Shown here piece after piece: positions 1 through 8,570 of a DNA stretch of 53,813 nucleotides; the stretch's first letter is position 1, and each line of letters opens with the position of its first letter. This DNA comes from Deltaproteobacteria bacterium (lineage in GTDB: Bacteria > Desulfobacterota > Desulfobulbia > Desulfobulbales > Desulfurivibrionaceae), in assembly GCA_026388695.1 (NCBI GenBank), contig JAPLJH010000027.1, forward strand, positions 1 through 53,813, written 5' to 3'. Position numbers and translations under genes: made by a program. Under the pieces are notes generated by a model. It was not told where the DNA came from, did no database searches, and saw nothing but the letters and a program-made list of their open reading frames with translations.

Positions 1-377
1 GACAGCACATAATCCGCCTTCTGGACCAGCTCCGGTGCAAGCCCGGTGGGGCCGCCGATCAAAAAGGCAATCTCCCGCACCCCCTGATCCTCCCAGCGAC
101 ATAACAGATCAGCCAGATCCTCGGAGCTGAGCTGCTGGCCTCCCGGCGCAAGGGCCACCACCTTGGTTGCCCCGCCCAATTGCGGCAGACTGCCAAGAAG
201 TATCTGCCCCTCCTCGGTTTGCTGCCGCGCCGTATCTTCCTTGGTGGCGTTCTTCTTTTCTTTCAAGACCGGCAGGTCAAGCTGGGCATAACGCCTGAGC
301 CGCCCGGCATAATCATCGATTCCGGCGGCAAGGTACTGTTCCTTGGTTTTACCCAGGAACGGGAGGATGATCTTCAC
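1..377 (-). CDS. rlmH: 23S rRNA pseudouridine-1915 N3-methyltransferase RlmH, C-terminus cut by window edge
   Basis: The family is a small SPOUT methyltransferase that uses SAM to methylate pseudouridine 1915 in helix 69 of 23S rRNA on assembled ribosomes. I translated the minus strand by hand: the N-terminus reads MKIILPFLGKTKEQYL, the middle contains VALAPGGQQLSSEDLA (the family's ALDERGK...SSE region), and the visible end contains FLIGGPTGLAPEL (the SAM-knot IGGxxGL motif). About 125 codons are visible; the family is about 155, so the last third lies beyond position 1. The start is a GTG at 377-375 that overlaps the upstream gene's TGA as GTGA, which implies translational coupling. Identity is secure; the GTG start is inferred from the overlap. 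Confidence 0.88.
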   Translation of the reverse strand, partial: MKIILPFLGKTKEQYLAAGIDDYAGRLRRYAQLDLPVLKEKKNATKEDTARQQTEEGQILLGSLPQLGGATKVVALAPGGQQLSSEDLADLLCRWEDQGVREIAFLIGGPTGLAPELVQKADYVL

Positions 378-802
378 CGCCCTGCCTGTTTCCGCTCAAG
401 AATCGCCGCAAGCCTGGCCCGAAATTCCTCGTAGCCCATCTCCCCCTTGATGCCTGGACAAGATTGCCTGATGGCCTCGAAATTGGCCTGATCTTCCAGG
501 ATGCTCGGATGCAGGGGCCATTGCGTGCAACGCCACGGCTTGCCGGGATGCACCGTACAGCCTTCGTTAAAAAAGATGCAGTGGCCGTCCACGGTCTTCA
601 TCTGCACCACCCCGTCGGTGATCCGCAGATACCGCTCCTTCACCTGCTCCACCGGCAGATGGAGATAGGCGACCAGGCGCGCAAGGTCGTCCGGCGTCAA
701 AGAAACCGTGGTCTCGCCATGACAGCAATGGCCGCATTGCCGACAGTCGAATATCCGCTGCTCGTTGTAAATATCGTCATACAAGTCATTCATGTTCTTC
801 AC
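374..802 (-). CDS. YkgJ-family cysteine cluster protein (putative Fe-S or zinc binding)
   Basis: This is a 142-aa protein of the UPF0153/YkgJ family. Near the N-terminus it has the signature C-x2-C-x2-CC (CRQCGHCC, about residues 20-27), and further cysteines follow (GHCIFF, GCTVH, WRCTQWP, SCPG), as expected for a metal or Fe-S binding cluster protein. The family's biochemical role is not settled. It starts with GTG overlapping the stop of the speB-like gene as GTGA; an ATG three codons later is an alternative. It sits between speB and rlmH in one tightly packed operon. It has no signal peptide or membrane segment and is probably cytoplasmic. Confidence 0.85.
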   Translation of the reverse strand: MKNMNDLYDDIYNEQRIFDCRQCGHCCHGETTVSLTPDDLARLVAYLHLPVEQVKERYLRITDGVVQMKTVDGHCIFFNEGCTVHPGKPWRCTQWPLHPSILEDQANFEAIRQSCPGIKGEMGYEEFRARLAAILERKQAGR

Positions 803-1677
803 TTCCTTACGGCTTTATTTTCCTGAAAGATATACCCCAGGGTCCGGTAGATCAGCTTGGCCACGGTAAAGGCCGCATGTTCCGCGCCGGGCCGCGGCGA
901 AAATTCGACAAAATCCATGCCCACGATGCGGTGCCGCCGGGCAATCCCGCGCAGCAGACCGATGGTCTGACGCCAGGTCAGGCCGTCGGGTTCCGGGGTG
1001 CCGGTGGCCGGCATGATCGCCGGGTCCAGGCCGTCCACATCGCAGGTGAGGTAGACCGGCCCCTTGATCCCGGCACAAACCTGTTCGATCCAATCCGTCT
1101 CGGCATGGATACGCGACATGAAAAATGGGTGCCAGCCTTTGGCCTGGACGAGATCGTATTCCTCCTTGGAAAAGGAACGGATACCAACCTGGGTAAAGGG
1201 AATGCCCAGATCATCAAGCCGCCGCATCACGCAGGCATGGCTGTTGGGGTTGTCGTCATACTGGTCACGCAGGTCAAGGTGAGCGTCGATCTGCACCACA
1301 TGCAGATCAGGGTGCTTCGCCAGGCAGGCCTGAACCGCAGGCACGGTCACGGTGTGCTCCCCGCCCAGCAGAACCGGGAACATCCCCCCGGCCAGCTCCT
1401 CGGCCACTGCCGCCTCTATCTGTCGGCAAGCCTCGGCTGCGGTTATCGCCGTAAAGTTCGGCACCGGTCTGGTGGCAATACCAAGCCGCACGGTCTCGGA
1501 CAAAAGCTCATCATCAAACACCTCCAAGGCCGGAGATGCGTCAATGATCGCCTGCGGCCCAAGCTCGGTGCCGCCCAGCCAACTCACCGAGGAAGCAAGC
1601 GGCGCCGAGAGAATGGTGATGCGTTTTTCCGGGCCAAGGTCGGCCTCTTCCCCTAAAAATTGTGCGATATGCGTCAT
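799..1677 (-). CDS. speB: Agmatinase/ureohydrolase family protein
   Basis: The protein is about 292 aa and belongs to the arginase/agmatinase superfamily, binuclear Mn2+ enzymes that hydrolyse guanidino compounds to urea plus an amine. The metal ligands are visible in order: GGEHT near residue 107, DAHLDLRD near 130-137, and DVDGLDP near 215-221 followed by TGTPEPDGL, which is typical of SpeB-type agmatinases. Agmatine as substrate is inferred from family resemblance; guanidinobutyrase-like activities cannot be excluded. An in-frame upstream extension exists to 1785, but it runs into the yqgE 3' end, so I chose the ATG at 1677. The gene lies 38 bp after yqgE and overlaps the YkgJ gene. No arginine decarboxylase is in view. 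Confidence 0.85.
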   Translation of the reverse strand: MTHIAQFLGEEADLGPEKRITILSAPLASSVSWLGGTELGPQAIIDASPALEVFDDELLSETVRLGIATRPVPNFTAITAAEACRQIEAAVAEELAGGMFPVLLGGEHTVTVPAVQACLAKHPDLHVVQIDAHLDLRDQYDDNPNSHACVMRRLDDLGIPFTQVGIRSFSKEEYDLVQAKGWHPFFMSRIHAETDWIEQVCAGIKGPVYLTCDVDGLDPAIMPATGTPEPDGLTWRQTIGLLRGIARRHRIVGMDFVEFSPRPGAEHAAFTVAKLIYRTLGYIFQENKAVRK

Positions 1678-1715
1678 GGTTTTTTGCAGTAATCCTTGGT
1701 CAAATTCCCGGCCAC

Positions 1716-2288
1716 TCAGGCCGTACCCACCACATCCCCAAACAGGGCGATATCGATGCCGTGCCGTTGCGCCGCCTTCTGCCATCGCAATCTGTCCGGC
1801 GTGTGGAAAATAATGTCGTCATCCGCAGGCAGGATGAGCCAGCCGTCTACGGTGAGCTCTATCTCCAGTTGGCCTGGCCCCCAGCCGGAATAGCCCAGGG
1901 CCACCAACAGATTCTGCGGACCCTGGCCAGCGGCGAGATCATAGAGCAACTGCGGGTCGCTGGTCAGATGGACGGTCTTGCTCACCTCAAGAAAATTCGG
2001 CGTCCGGTACTCGGAGCTGTACAGAAAAAAGGCGTTTGCCACCTCCACCGGCCCGCCCTGATACACCGTCGGTAATAGCCCCGGCGGCAACGGAATCTCG
2101 GCGCTTTTAAAAACATCCGCCAGGCTGATATCGGCAATGGGCTCGTTCACCACCAGCCCCATGGCCCCCTCGTCGTTATGGGCGCAGAGATAGACCACCT
2201 TTCCGGCAAAACGGGGGTCCGGCATCTGGGGAGTGGCAATGAGGAAATAACCTTGCAGGGTTTCGATCATCTGGGAGGGGTGCCCCAT
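1716..2288 (-). CDS. YqgE/AlgH family protein (UPF0301)
   Basis: This 190-aa protein matches the YqgE/AlgH (DUF179) family. The N-terminal LQGYFLIATPQMPDPRF segment, the GAMGLVVNEP motif, QGGPVE and the LGYSGWGPGQLE motif near the C-terminal half are diagnostic. AlgH was named as an alginate regulator in Pseudomonas, but the molecular function of the family is unknown. It is the first gene of the minus-strand run yqgE-speB-ykgJ-rlmH and is divergent from glgB across a 222-bp gap. It has no signal peptide and should be cytosolic. Length is as expected (about 185-190 aa). Confidence 0.9.
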   Translation of the reverse strand: MGHPSQMIETLQGYFLIATPQMPDPRFAGKVVYLCAHNDEGAMGLVVNEPIADISLADVFKSAEIPLPPGLLPTVYQGGPVEVANAFFLYSSEYRTPNFLEVSKTVHLTSDPQLLYDLAAGQGPQNLLVALGYSGWGPGQLEIELTVDGWLILPADDDIIFHTPDRLRWQKAAQRHGIDIALFGDVVGTA

Positions 2289-2510
2289 GTCTGCTCTCTC
2301 TAAATATTGATCGCCACGGGCGACCGATTCAAATCCGCCTGCAACTTAGCATTTGTCCAGGCTGTCAGTCAAGAAATCCCGCACCAACAACAAATTTGCA
2401 CCTCCCAGGAAAAGAATTGGAGTTTCCGCTCTGTTCCGTGCTAGAATTCTACATCTACTCTTGCAGCAACTTGAAAAGTTCTCACCAACCCACACCAAAA
2501 GAACCCGCAT

Positions 2511-4706
2511 ATGACCTCTGATATAAATTCCGAAATCAACCGGATTATTGCCTCCGAACACCATGACCCCTTTCAGGTTCTGGGCTTCCACGTTCTGGAC
2601 CACGATGCCACCTCTTCGGTTATCAGAACCTTCCAGCCCAACGCCAACGCTTGCTGGCTGATAGCCAACGGGGAAAGAAAGGAGATGTACAAGACAAGGC
2701 CGGAAGGCTTTTTCGAGATTGTCATTACCGATTGCACCGAGCCTTTCCCCTATGAGTATGAGGCAGCCTATTACGATGAAAACCACCATGTTTTCAAGGA
2801 TCCGTATCGGTTCCTGCCCCAGATGTCCGAGTACGACCGCTATCTCTTCAACAACGGCACCAACTACGAAATTTACAACACCCTGGGCGCGCAGCTTGTA
2901 ACCATTGACAACGTCAGCGGGACCATCTTCCGCGTCTGGGCGCCAAGCGCCAAGAGGGTCAGCATCCTGGGCAACTTCAATTACTGGGACGGCAGGGTCC
3001 ATCAGATGCGGGTCTTGGGCCAATCCGGCATCTGGGAGCTGTTTGTCCCTGACATCGGCCAGGGCGAACCCTACAAATTCGAGATCAAAACCCAGACGGA
3101 CGCGCTGCTCGAAAAGGCCGACCCTTTTCAGTTTTTCTCAGAGATCCGGCCCAAAACCGCCTCGATTGTCTGGGGGCTGGACGGCTATGCCTGGAATGAC
3201 GCGGCCTGGATCAAGGAACGAAAGGGCCTAAGAAGCTACGAGCAGCCCATATCCACCTACGAGGTCCATCTGGGCTCCTGGCGGCGCGATCCGGCAGACC
3301 CAGCACGGTTGCTCTCGTATCAGGAACTGGCCAGCTCCCTGATCCCGTACGTCAAGGAGATGGGCTTCACCCATATCGAGCTGATGCCCATCATGGAGCA
3401 TCCCCTTGACGAGTCCTGGGGATATCAGGTCACCGGCTATTTTGCCGTGACCAGCCGCCACGGCACGCCCCAGGATTTCATGTACTTCGTAGACCAGTGC
3501 CATCAAAACGGAATCGGCGTCATCCTCGACTGGGTGCCGTCGCATTTCCCCTCCGATGGCCATGCCTTAAGCAGATTCGACGGCACCGCCCTCTACGAAC
3601 ACGAAGACCCGAGGCAGGGCACACATCAGGAATGGGGCACCCTGGTTTTCAACTACGGACGCAAGGAGGTGCAGAATTTCCTCATTGCCAACGCCCTCTT
3701 CTGGATGGACAAGTTCCACATCGACGGTCTGCGGGTCGATGCCGTTGCCTCCATGCTCTACCTGGACTATGCCCGCACTGACGGGGACTGGGTACCCAAC
3801 ATCTACGGCGGCAGGGAAAACATCGATGCCATCGAGTTCATCAAACACATGAACGCCATCATCTACAGCCGCTATCCAGACACCCTGATGATCGCCGAGG
3901 AGTCCACCAGCTTCTATGGGGTTTCCAAGCCCCTGGACTGGGGCGGCCTGGGCTTTGGCTACAAGTGGAACATGGGTTGGATGAACGATATCCTGGGTTA
4001 TTTCAGCAAGGAACCGATCTTCCGCAAATACCACCACAACGCGCTGACCTTCTCCCTGCTCTACGCCTTCACCGAAAACTTCATCCTGCCCATGTCCCAC
4101 GACGAGGTGGTGCACGGCAAGCGCTCCCTGCTCTTCAAGATGCCCGGCGATATGTGGCAGAAATTCGCCAATCTACGCCTGCTCTTCTTCTTCCTCTGGA
4201 CCCATCCGGGCAAGAAGCTCCTGTTCATGGGCGGCGAGTTCGGCCAGATCTCAGAGTGGTACTGCAAGGTGAGCCTGGACTGGCACCTGACCGAACAAAA
4301 CACCATGCACCAGCAGCTGCAAAGATTCGTCCAGCAGTTGAACGCGGTGTACAAGGAGACCCGCCCCCTCTGGGAGATTGATTTTTCCTACGACGGCTTT
4401 CGCTGGATAGATTTCAAGGATGTGGACAACAGCATCATCGCTTTCTGCCGCCAGGGCAAAAAGAAAAAAGACCATGTGGTCTGCCTGCTCAATTTCACCC
4501 CCCAGGTTCTGCACGACTATAAACTCGGGGTGCCTGCCGCTGGCTGGTACCAGGAAATCCTCTCCACAGACACCGCCGAGTTCGGCGGCAGCAACGTGTT
4601 CAACCCGGACCACAAGCAGGCCATTGCCGAACCCTTGGGCGAAGCTCCGTTCCATATCCTGGTCTCGGTTCCGCCTCTTGGGGGCATCATGGTAAAGCCG
4701 GTATAA
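2511..4706 (+). CDS. glgB: 1,4-alpha-glucan branching enzyme
   Basis: GlgB transfers segments of alpha-1,4-glucan chains to C6 positions, making the 1,6 branches of glycogen. The 731-aa protein has an N-terminal CBM48-type region (HHDPFQVLGFH at the start, then a second module around FRVWAPSAKRVSILGNFN) followed by a GH13 barrel. The catalytic blocks are visible: GLRVDAVASMLYLDY with the nucleophile Asp near residue 405, IAEESTS with the acid/base Glu near 462, and MSHDEVVHGKRS near 530. A beta-sandwich C-terminus closes the protein. Length is that of a full branching enzyme. The ribosome site is weak. Glycogen phosphorylase is encoded about 22 kb away (26944-29199), so the two are not one operon. 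Confidence 0.96.
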   Translation: MTSDINSEINRIIASEHHDPFQVLGFHVLDHDATSSVIRTFQPNANACWLIANGERKEMYKTRPEGFFEIVITDCTEPFPYEYEAAYYDENHHVFKDPYRFLPQMSEYDRYLFNNGTNYEIYNTLGAQLVTIDNVSGTIFRVWAPSAKRVSILGNFNYWDGRVHQMRVLGQSGIWELFVPDIGQGEPYKFEIKTQTDALLEKADPFQFFSEIRPKTASIVWGLDGYAWNDAAWIKERKGLRSYEQPISTYEVHLGSWRRDPADPARLLSYQELASSLIPYVKEMGFTHIELMPIMEHPLDESWGYQVTGYFAVTSRHGTPQDFMYFVDQCHQNGIGVILDWVPSHFPSDGHALSRFDGTALYEHEDPRQGTHQEWGTLVFNYGRKEVQNFLIANALFWMDKFHIDGLRVDAVASMLYLDYARTDGDWVPNIYGGRENIDAIEFIKHMNAIIYSRYPDTLMIAEESTSFYGVSKPLDWGGLGFGYKWNMGWMNDILGYFSKEPIFRKYHHNALTFSLLYAFTENFILPMSHDEVVHGKRSLLFKMPGDMWQKFANLRLLFFFLWTHPGKKLLFMGGEFGQISEWYCKVSLDWHLTEQNTMHQQLQRFVQQLNAVYKETRPLWEIDFSYDGFRWIDFKDVDNSIIAFCRQGKKKKDHVVCLLNFTPQVLHDYKLGVPAAGWYQEILSTDTAEFGGSNVFNPDHKQAIAEPLGEAPFHILVSVPPLGGIMVKPV

Positions 4707-4718
4707 AGGAGAGGAATA

Positions 4719-4928
4719 ATGGGCTGTGACAGTAGGTTGCCAACTGGCAGTGACAAGATGAAAAAAGCCCTGCGCTGGATGAGCGAAGAAATGCTCAGTA
4801 ATCCGCAGAAAAAGAGGGACACGGTGATCAAGGAAGCGGAGATCCGCTTTGATCTCTCGCCTGCGGAATGCGAATTTCTGACAAAAAATTTCAGCGGAAC
4901 AGCTCCTGGTTCTTCCAGCCCCTGCTGA
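4719..4928 (+). CDS. Small hypothetical protein, 69 aa
   Basis: I do not recognise a named family. The ORF starts 12 bp after the glgB stop and is preceded by a strong ribosome site (AAAGGAGAGG, 5 bp before the ATG), the best argument that it is translated. The sequence is charged and predicted helical (MKKALRWMSEEM then KKRDTVIKEAEIRFDLSPAECEFL), with a short Gly/Ser/Pro tail. An alternative start is the Met at residue 14. There is no membrane segment or cysteine motif. The position between glgB and a receiver-domain gene suggests co-transcription with glgB, but no function can be assigned. Confidence 0.6.
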   Translation: MGCDSRLPTGSDKMKKALRWMSEEMLSNPQKKRDTVIKEAEIRFDLSPAECEFLTKNFSGTAPGSSSPC

Positions 4929-5031
4929 AGAGGGATCAACCCCTAACGACAATCGAGAAACTCAGCGAAACGAAAGATTCAGATCAGGCAATCTCAACAA
5001 AACGCCGCAAGCCGGGCGTAAGGAGGGAGGC

Positions 5032-5556
5032 ATGGCAAGTTCAACAGCAAAACGGAGATACAAGTTCCTTTTGGTTGATGACGATGAAGCGTTCTGCCAG
5101 ACCTTTCTCCAACTCCTCGAAGAAGAAGGCGTCCCGATACAGTGCGAAACCTGCTCTGTCCCATCCATTGCCCTGAACAAGGCCAAACACGAAGACTTCG
5201 ATGCGGTGGTAACGGACATCGGCATGCCTGGCATGACCGGCATCGAATTGATCCATAAAATCCATGAGCACAAACCGGGCCTGCCAACCATCGTGATCAC
5301 CGGCCACCCGGACTTCACCTACATCGATGCGGTGGACGCCGGAGCCTCCGATTTCATCCGCAAGCCCTTTGCCATGGATGAATTCTGCGCCCGCTTCAAA
5401 CGGGTCATGCGCGACCACCAACTCCTTCTCCAGATTCAGACCGCTATCCACCATGTGGAAAAAACAAACCCTAAGAAGCCGAAAGAAAAAACCCAGCGGC
5501 AACTTCTCATCAAAGAAATAGAGTGGCTACAGGGCATGCTTTCAACTGAGGGGTAA
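5032..5556 (+). CDS. Single-domain response regulator (CheY-like) with C-terminal helical tail
   Basis: The protein is 174 aa. Residues about 10-130 form a complete receiver domain: the acidic triad DDD at 16-18, the phosphoacceptor Asp62 in VTDIGMPG, the Thr of VITGHP, and the conserved Lys of IRKPF near 111. After the receiver comes a basic, lysine-rich linker and a short helix (about 145-174) with no recognisable DNA-binding output. It may act by protein-protein contact or as a phosphate sink. The ribosome site GGAGGGAGGC precedes the ATG. The gene's 3' end overlaps the convergent glycosyltransferase gene by 15 bp. No histidine kinase is adjacent, so the partner is unknown. Confidence 0.85.
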   Translation: MASSTAKRRYKFLLVDDDEAFCQTFLQLLEEEGVPIQCETCSVPSIALNKAKHEDFDAVVTDIGMPGMTGIELIHKIHEHKPGLPTIVITGHPDFTYIDAVDAGASDFIRKPFAMDEFCARFKRVMRDHQLLLQIQTAIHHVEKTNPKKPKEKTQRQLLIKEIEWLQGMLSTEG

Positions 5557-6660
5557 ACCACACACCCCATCATCGGCATCTCCAGAAAAAGCCAGCCATC
5601 GCTGGTAGCTTTCCGTTAACGTTGGCCAGGAAAAACGCCTGGTCAGCGCCTCCGCCTCATCCGTGGCCAGCCTTCCCGCCTTGATGGCGGCCAGCAATCT
5701 CTTGGAAAACTCCCCATCATGGTAGCGGAACTCCGGGGCAAAAAGCTCCCTATACGACAGGCGGTCCGGCACCAAGGGCCGGCAACCTGCACGCACCGCC
5801 TCAAGCACGGCCATACCATAAAACTCATGCCTGGCGGTGGACACGACCACATCCCCCCGACAGAGCAGCCTGCAATACTCCTGCCGATCTTCCGCGTAGC
5901 CGAAATGAACAATGTGCTGGGCTAGCCTTTCCTTCGCCTGGGCAAAGGCCGTGGGCTGGTTTCTGAAGGATTCTCCCAGTACGATCAGGCCAAAGGGGAC
6001 CCCTTTGTCTGCAAGCCCGTACAGGGTATTGAAGAACAATTCCGGGTTTTTGTCGTGCTCCCAGCGGTGGTTCCAGACCAGAACCGGCGGTCTGCCCGCC
6101 TGCCTCTCCTCCTGGCAGGAGTCAATCCCGCTGAAATCCAGGCCAGGATAGAGGATGGTCGCCTTGAGGCGGATCGCCTCTTCGTAGCCAGCCAGGGACA
6201 TATCCGGCATCTTTGCCAGAAGCTCCTTGCAGCCGGCGAGGAAAGAATCCAGATTATACTGCGAATTGAAGGCAAGCCTGTCCGAGGCCAGGGCCGTGGT
6301 GAGATTGGTCAGCCCGAAATGCACATCCCGCGCCTCAGACACCTGCATGGGATAGGCGAACTGGTTCTCATGGAAATAGGTCAGAATTGGAACCCCGCGC
6401 AGGTGCGGCGGCAGCAGGCCGCGCAGTGCCGCGGCATCGAGCAGGGAGGAGCAGAGAATCCGGTCATAGGTTTTGGCAATGTCGCGCGGATCGGCAGCAA
6501 GAACCCCGGCGAAATGCGGGGCCGCAAGACGCATCCGCCATTTCCAGCTATGGGCCGAGAGGGTCAGCAGGTCAAAGGCATAGGGCAAATGCTGGATCAG
6601 CCCGGCAAGAAACGCCTTGTGCGATCCACCGTAATAGGGCTCCAGGACCAGGATGTTCAT
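5542..6660 (-). CDS. Glycosyltransferase, tRNA-queuosine alpha-mannosyltransferase-like (DUF3524/GTDC1 family)
   Basis: This 372-aa GT-B-like glycosyltransferase starts with NILVLEPYYGGSHKAF and contains YFHENQFAYP near residue 95-105. Both are signatures of the DUF3524 N-terminal domain shared with animal GTDC1, the enzyme known to mannosylate queuosine in tRNA-Asp. The C-terminal half has a GT4-type nucleotide-sugar site: WNHRWEHDKNPE, then STARHEFYGMAVLEAVRAGC with the E-x7-E pattern. Whether the bacterial enzyme modifies queuosine tRNA is inference from homology. It sits 12 bp downstream of the djlA-like gene and is probably co-transcribed with ftsY. There is no signal peptide, consistent with a cytosolic acceptor such as tRNA. 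Confidence 0.8.
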   Translation of the reverse strand: MNILVLEPYYGGSHKAFLAGLIQHLPYAFDLLTLSAHSWKWRMRLAAPHFAGVLAADPRDIAKTYDRILCSSLLDAAALRGLLPPHLRGVPILTYFHENQFAYPMQVSEARDVHFGLTNLTTALASDRLAFNSQYNLDSFLAGCKELLAKMPDMSLAGYEEAIRLKATILYPGLDFSGIDSCQEERQAGRPPVLVWNHRWEHDKNPELFFNTLYGLADKGVPFGLIVLGESFRNQPTAFAQAKERLAQHIVHFGYAEDRQEYCRLLCRGDVVVSTARHEFYGMAVLEAVRAGCRPLVPDRLSYRELFAPEFRYHDGEFSKRLLAAIKAGRLATDEAEALTRRFSWPTLTESYQRWLAFSGDADDGVCGLPLS

Positions 6661-6672
6661 GCCCCGCCCTGC

Positions 6673-7509
6673 TCAGGCCGTTTTCTTTAAGTGCTGGTAC
6701 GCCTCATTCAACTCCTTCATCTTCTCCTCAGCCACCCGCCGAAACTCCTCGCCAAGGTATGCAACCTTGTCCGGATGATACTGCATACTCAGCTTCCGGT
6801 AGGCGCTCTTGATCTGTTCAGCCGACGCGCCAGGCTCCAACCCGAGGATTTCATAGTACTGGGCCTCGCTCCTGCCCTGGCCGGGGAAGGCCCGACCGCC
6901 GCTGCCGCCGACATATTTGCTGCGGATAGCGTGATGGTCATAGGCGGTAATCCCGAGGAAATCGACAATGGTCTGCACCATGGCCAGTTCCTGTTGGGAA
7001 ACCTGGGCATTGGTGTACAGCACCTGATAGATAAGCTCCACCAGAATCAACCGGGGCTCGTAAGCAAACTGATTCTTGAACTCGGCAAGCATGGCTTCAA
7101 GGGAGACCTGGGAGGCAAGGGCATCCTGAATCAGGTCGCGCACCCAATACATCTGGCTCTGGTTGTAGCGCAGATGCACGCGAAAGAAATTCTCGATGGG
7201 GCCAAGCTCGGCCTTGGTGACAACCCCGTCCGCCTGGGCGATACGGATCAGGATATTGATCAGCAGGAAAACAAACTGGTTGTGGCTTTCGGTTTGCGAT
7301 CGCTCATAGCGAACCGCCATGCGCCGGATATACTGGGAAAAACCCCATATCCCGACAAAAACCATGAGGACCAAAAATACCCCGGTGAAAAAGAGAAACC
7401 CCAGCACATCAAGGATAAGGGGCGCGCCGCCCATGGCGAACAGGATCAGGGCCACAACCAGTAAAAATCCGCCACAGCCGGGCGGGTTGCGCTGACGGTA
7501 CACGATCAT
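6673..7509 (-). CDS. djlA: DjlA-like membrane protein: TerB-like domain plus J domain
   Basis: This 278-aa protein begins with two hydrophobic segments (about residues 12-35 and 37-58). A TerB-like helical domain follows (about 75-190, containing [14 protein letters not shown]), and a C-terminal J domain (about 210-275) carries the HPD tripeptide in [13 protein letters not shown]. This is the DjlA architecture: a membrane-anchored co-chaperone that stimulates DnaK ATPase through HPD. The start overlaps the ftsY stop as ATGA, so the two are translationally coupled. Family-level assignment is firm; orthology to E. coli DjlA is likely but not proven. Confidence 0.85.
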   Translation of the reverse strand: MIVYRQRNPPGCGGFLLVVALILFAMGGAPLILDVLGFLFFTGVFLVLMVFVGIWGFSQYIRRMAVRYERSQTESHNQFVFLLINILIRIAQADGVVTKAELGPIENFFRVHLRYNQSQMYWVRDLIQDALASQVSLEAMLAEFKNQFAYEPRLILVELIYQVLYTNAQVSQQELAMVQTIVDFLGITAYDHHAIRSKYVGGSGGRAFPGQGRSEAQYYEILGLEPGASAEQIKSAYRKLSMQYHPDKVAYLGEEFRRVAEEKMKELNEAYQHLKKTA

Positions 7510-8558
7510 GCCTCACCCTCGGCAAACAGGGCCTCAACAAACTCGCCCGGCTCGAAATCCCGGAGATCCTCCATCTGTTCCCCGATGCCGATGAAACGGA
7601 TGGGAATCTTGAACTCGTGGCAGATGTTAATCACGATCCCGCCCTTGGCAGTCCCGTCCAGCTTGGTCAGGGCCAGACCGGTGACATCCACGGCCTCGTT
7701 GAACAGCCGCGCCTGGGAAATGGCGTTCTGCCCGGTGGTGGCGTCGAGCACCAGCAGGATTTCATGGGGCGCGCCGGGGATCTTCTTATCCATGACCCGC
7801 TTGATTTTTTTCAGCTCTTCCATGAGATTGACCTTGGTGTGCAACCTCCCTGCCGTATCCACCAGCACCACATCAAAATTACGGGGCTTGGCATAATCCA
7901 GGGCATCGAACACCACGGAAGATGGGTCAGCCCCGGCCTGCTGGGCCACAACCTCTACCCCGACCCGTTTGCCCCAGATCTGCAACTGTTCGCTGGCCGC
8001 AGCCCGAAAGGTATCGGCGGCCACCAGCAGAACCTTCTGCCCGTCTTGGGTGAACTTGTGGGCCAGCTTGCCGATGGTGGTGGTCTTGCCCACCCCGTTG
8101 ACCCCCAGCACCATGACGACAAAGGGGCCTTGCGCAGGCAGGGCAATATCCGCAGGCCGGTCCGTATTGCGCAGATAGCCGAGGATCATCTCCTTGAGCG
8201 CTTTTTTTAGAGCCTGCCCATCCGCCAATTCATTACGCCGCACCTGCTCCCTGGTTTTATTAAGAAGCTCCTGGGTGGTGTTGGCACCGATATCCGCCAT
8301 GATCAAAATCTCTTCCAGATCATCGAGCAGCTCGGCATCGATCTTTTTCTTGCCCAGAAAAAGCGCATCTATCTGGCGGACAAAGGTTTTCCGCGTTCGG
8401 GACAAACCCTCCTTGAGCCGCAGAAAAAACTTCGGCCCACTCTCCTGCTGCTCCGCGATCTCGGCGACAGGCGTCGCAGTTTCTACGCCAGCATCCTGAG
8501 GCTGTTCGGAAGGGGTATCCTGCACGCCCCCAAGTTTCTTCTTAAACCAACCCAGCAT
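7506..8558 (-). CDS. ftsY: Signal recognition particle receptor FtsY
   Basis: FtsY is the SRP receptor GTPase that docks ribosome-nascent chains at the SecYEG translocon. The 350-aa protein has a short charged A region (about 1-50), an N helical domain, and a G domain with [15 protein letters not shown] near residue 155 (P-loop), [23 protein letters not shown] near 233 and [10 protein letters not shown] near 297. The C-terminal [14 protein letters not shown] is the SRP-GTPase closing motif. Length is typical for a deltaproteobacterial FtsY with a reduced acidic region. It lies 12 bp after ispH and overlaps djlA. Confidence 0.96.
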   Translation of the reverse strand: MLGWFKKKLGGVQDTPSEQPQDAGVETATPVAEIAEQQESGPKFFLRLKEGLSRTRKTFVRQIDALFLGKKKIDAELLDDLEEILIMADIGANTTQELLNKTREQVRRNELADGQALKKALKEMILGYLRNTDRPADIALPAQGPFVVMVLGVNGVGKTTTIGKLAHKFTQDGQKVLLVAADTFRAAASEQLQIWGKRVGVEVVAQQAGADPSSVVFDALDYAKPRNFDVVLVDTAGRLHTKVNLMEELKKIKRVMDKKIPGAPHEILLVLDATTGQNAISQARLFNEAVDVTGLALTKLDGTAKGGIVINICHEFKIPIRFIGIGEQMEDLRDFEPGEFVEALFAEGEA

Positions 8559-8570
8559 TATTCATCCCTC

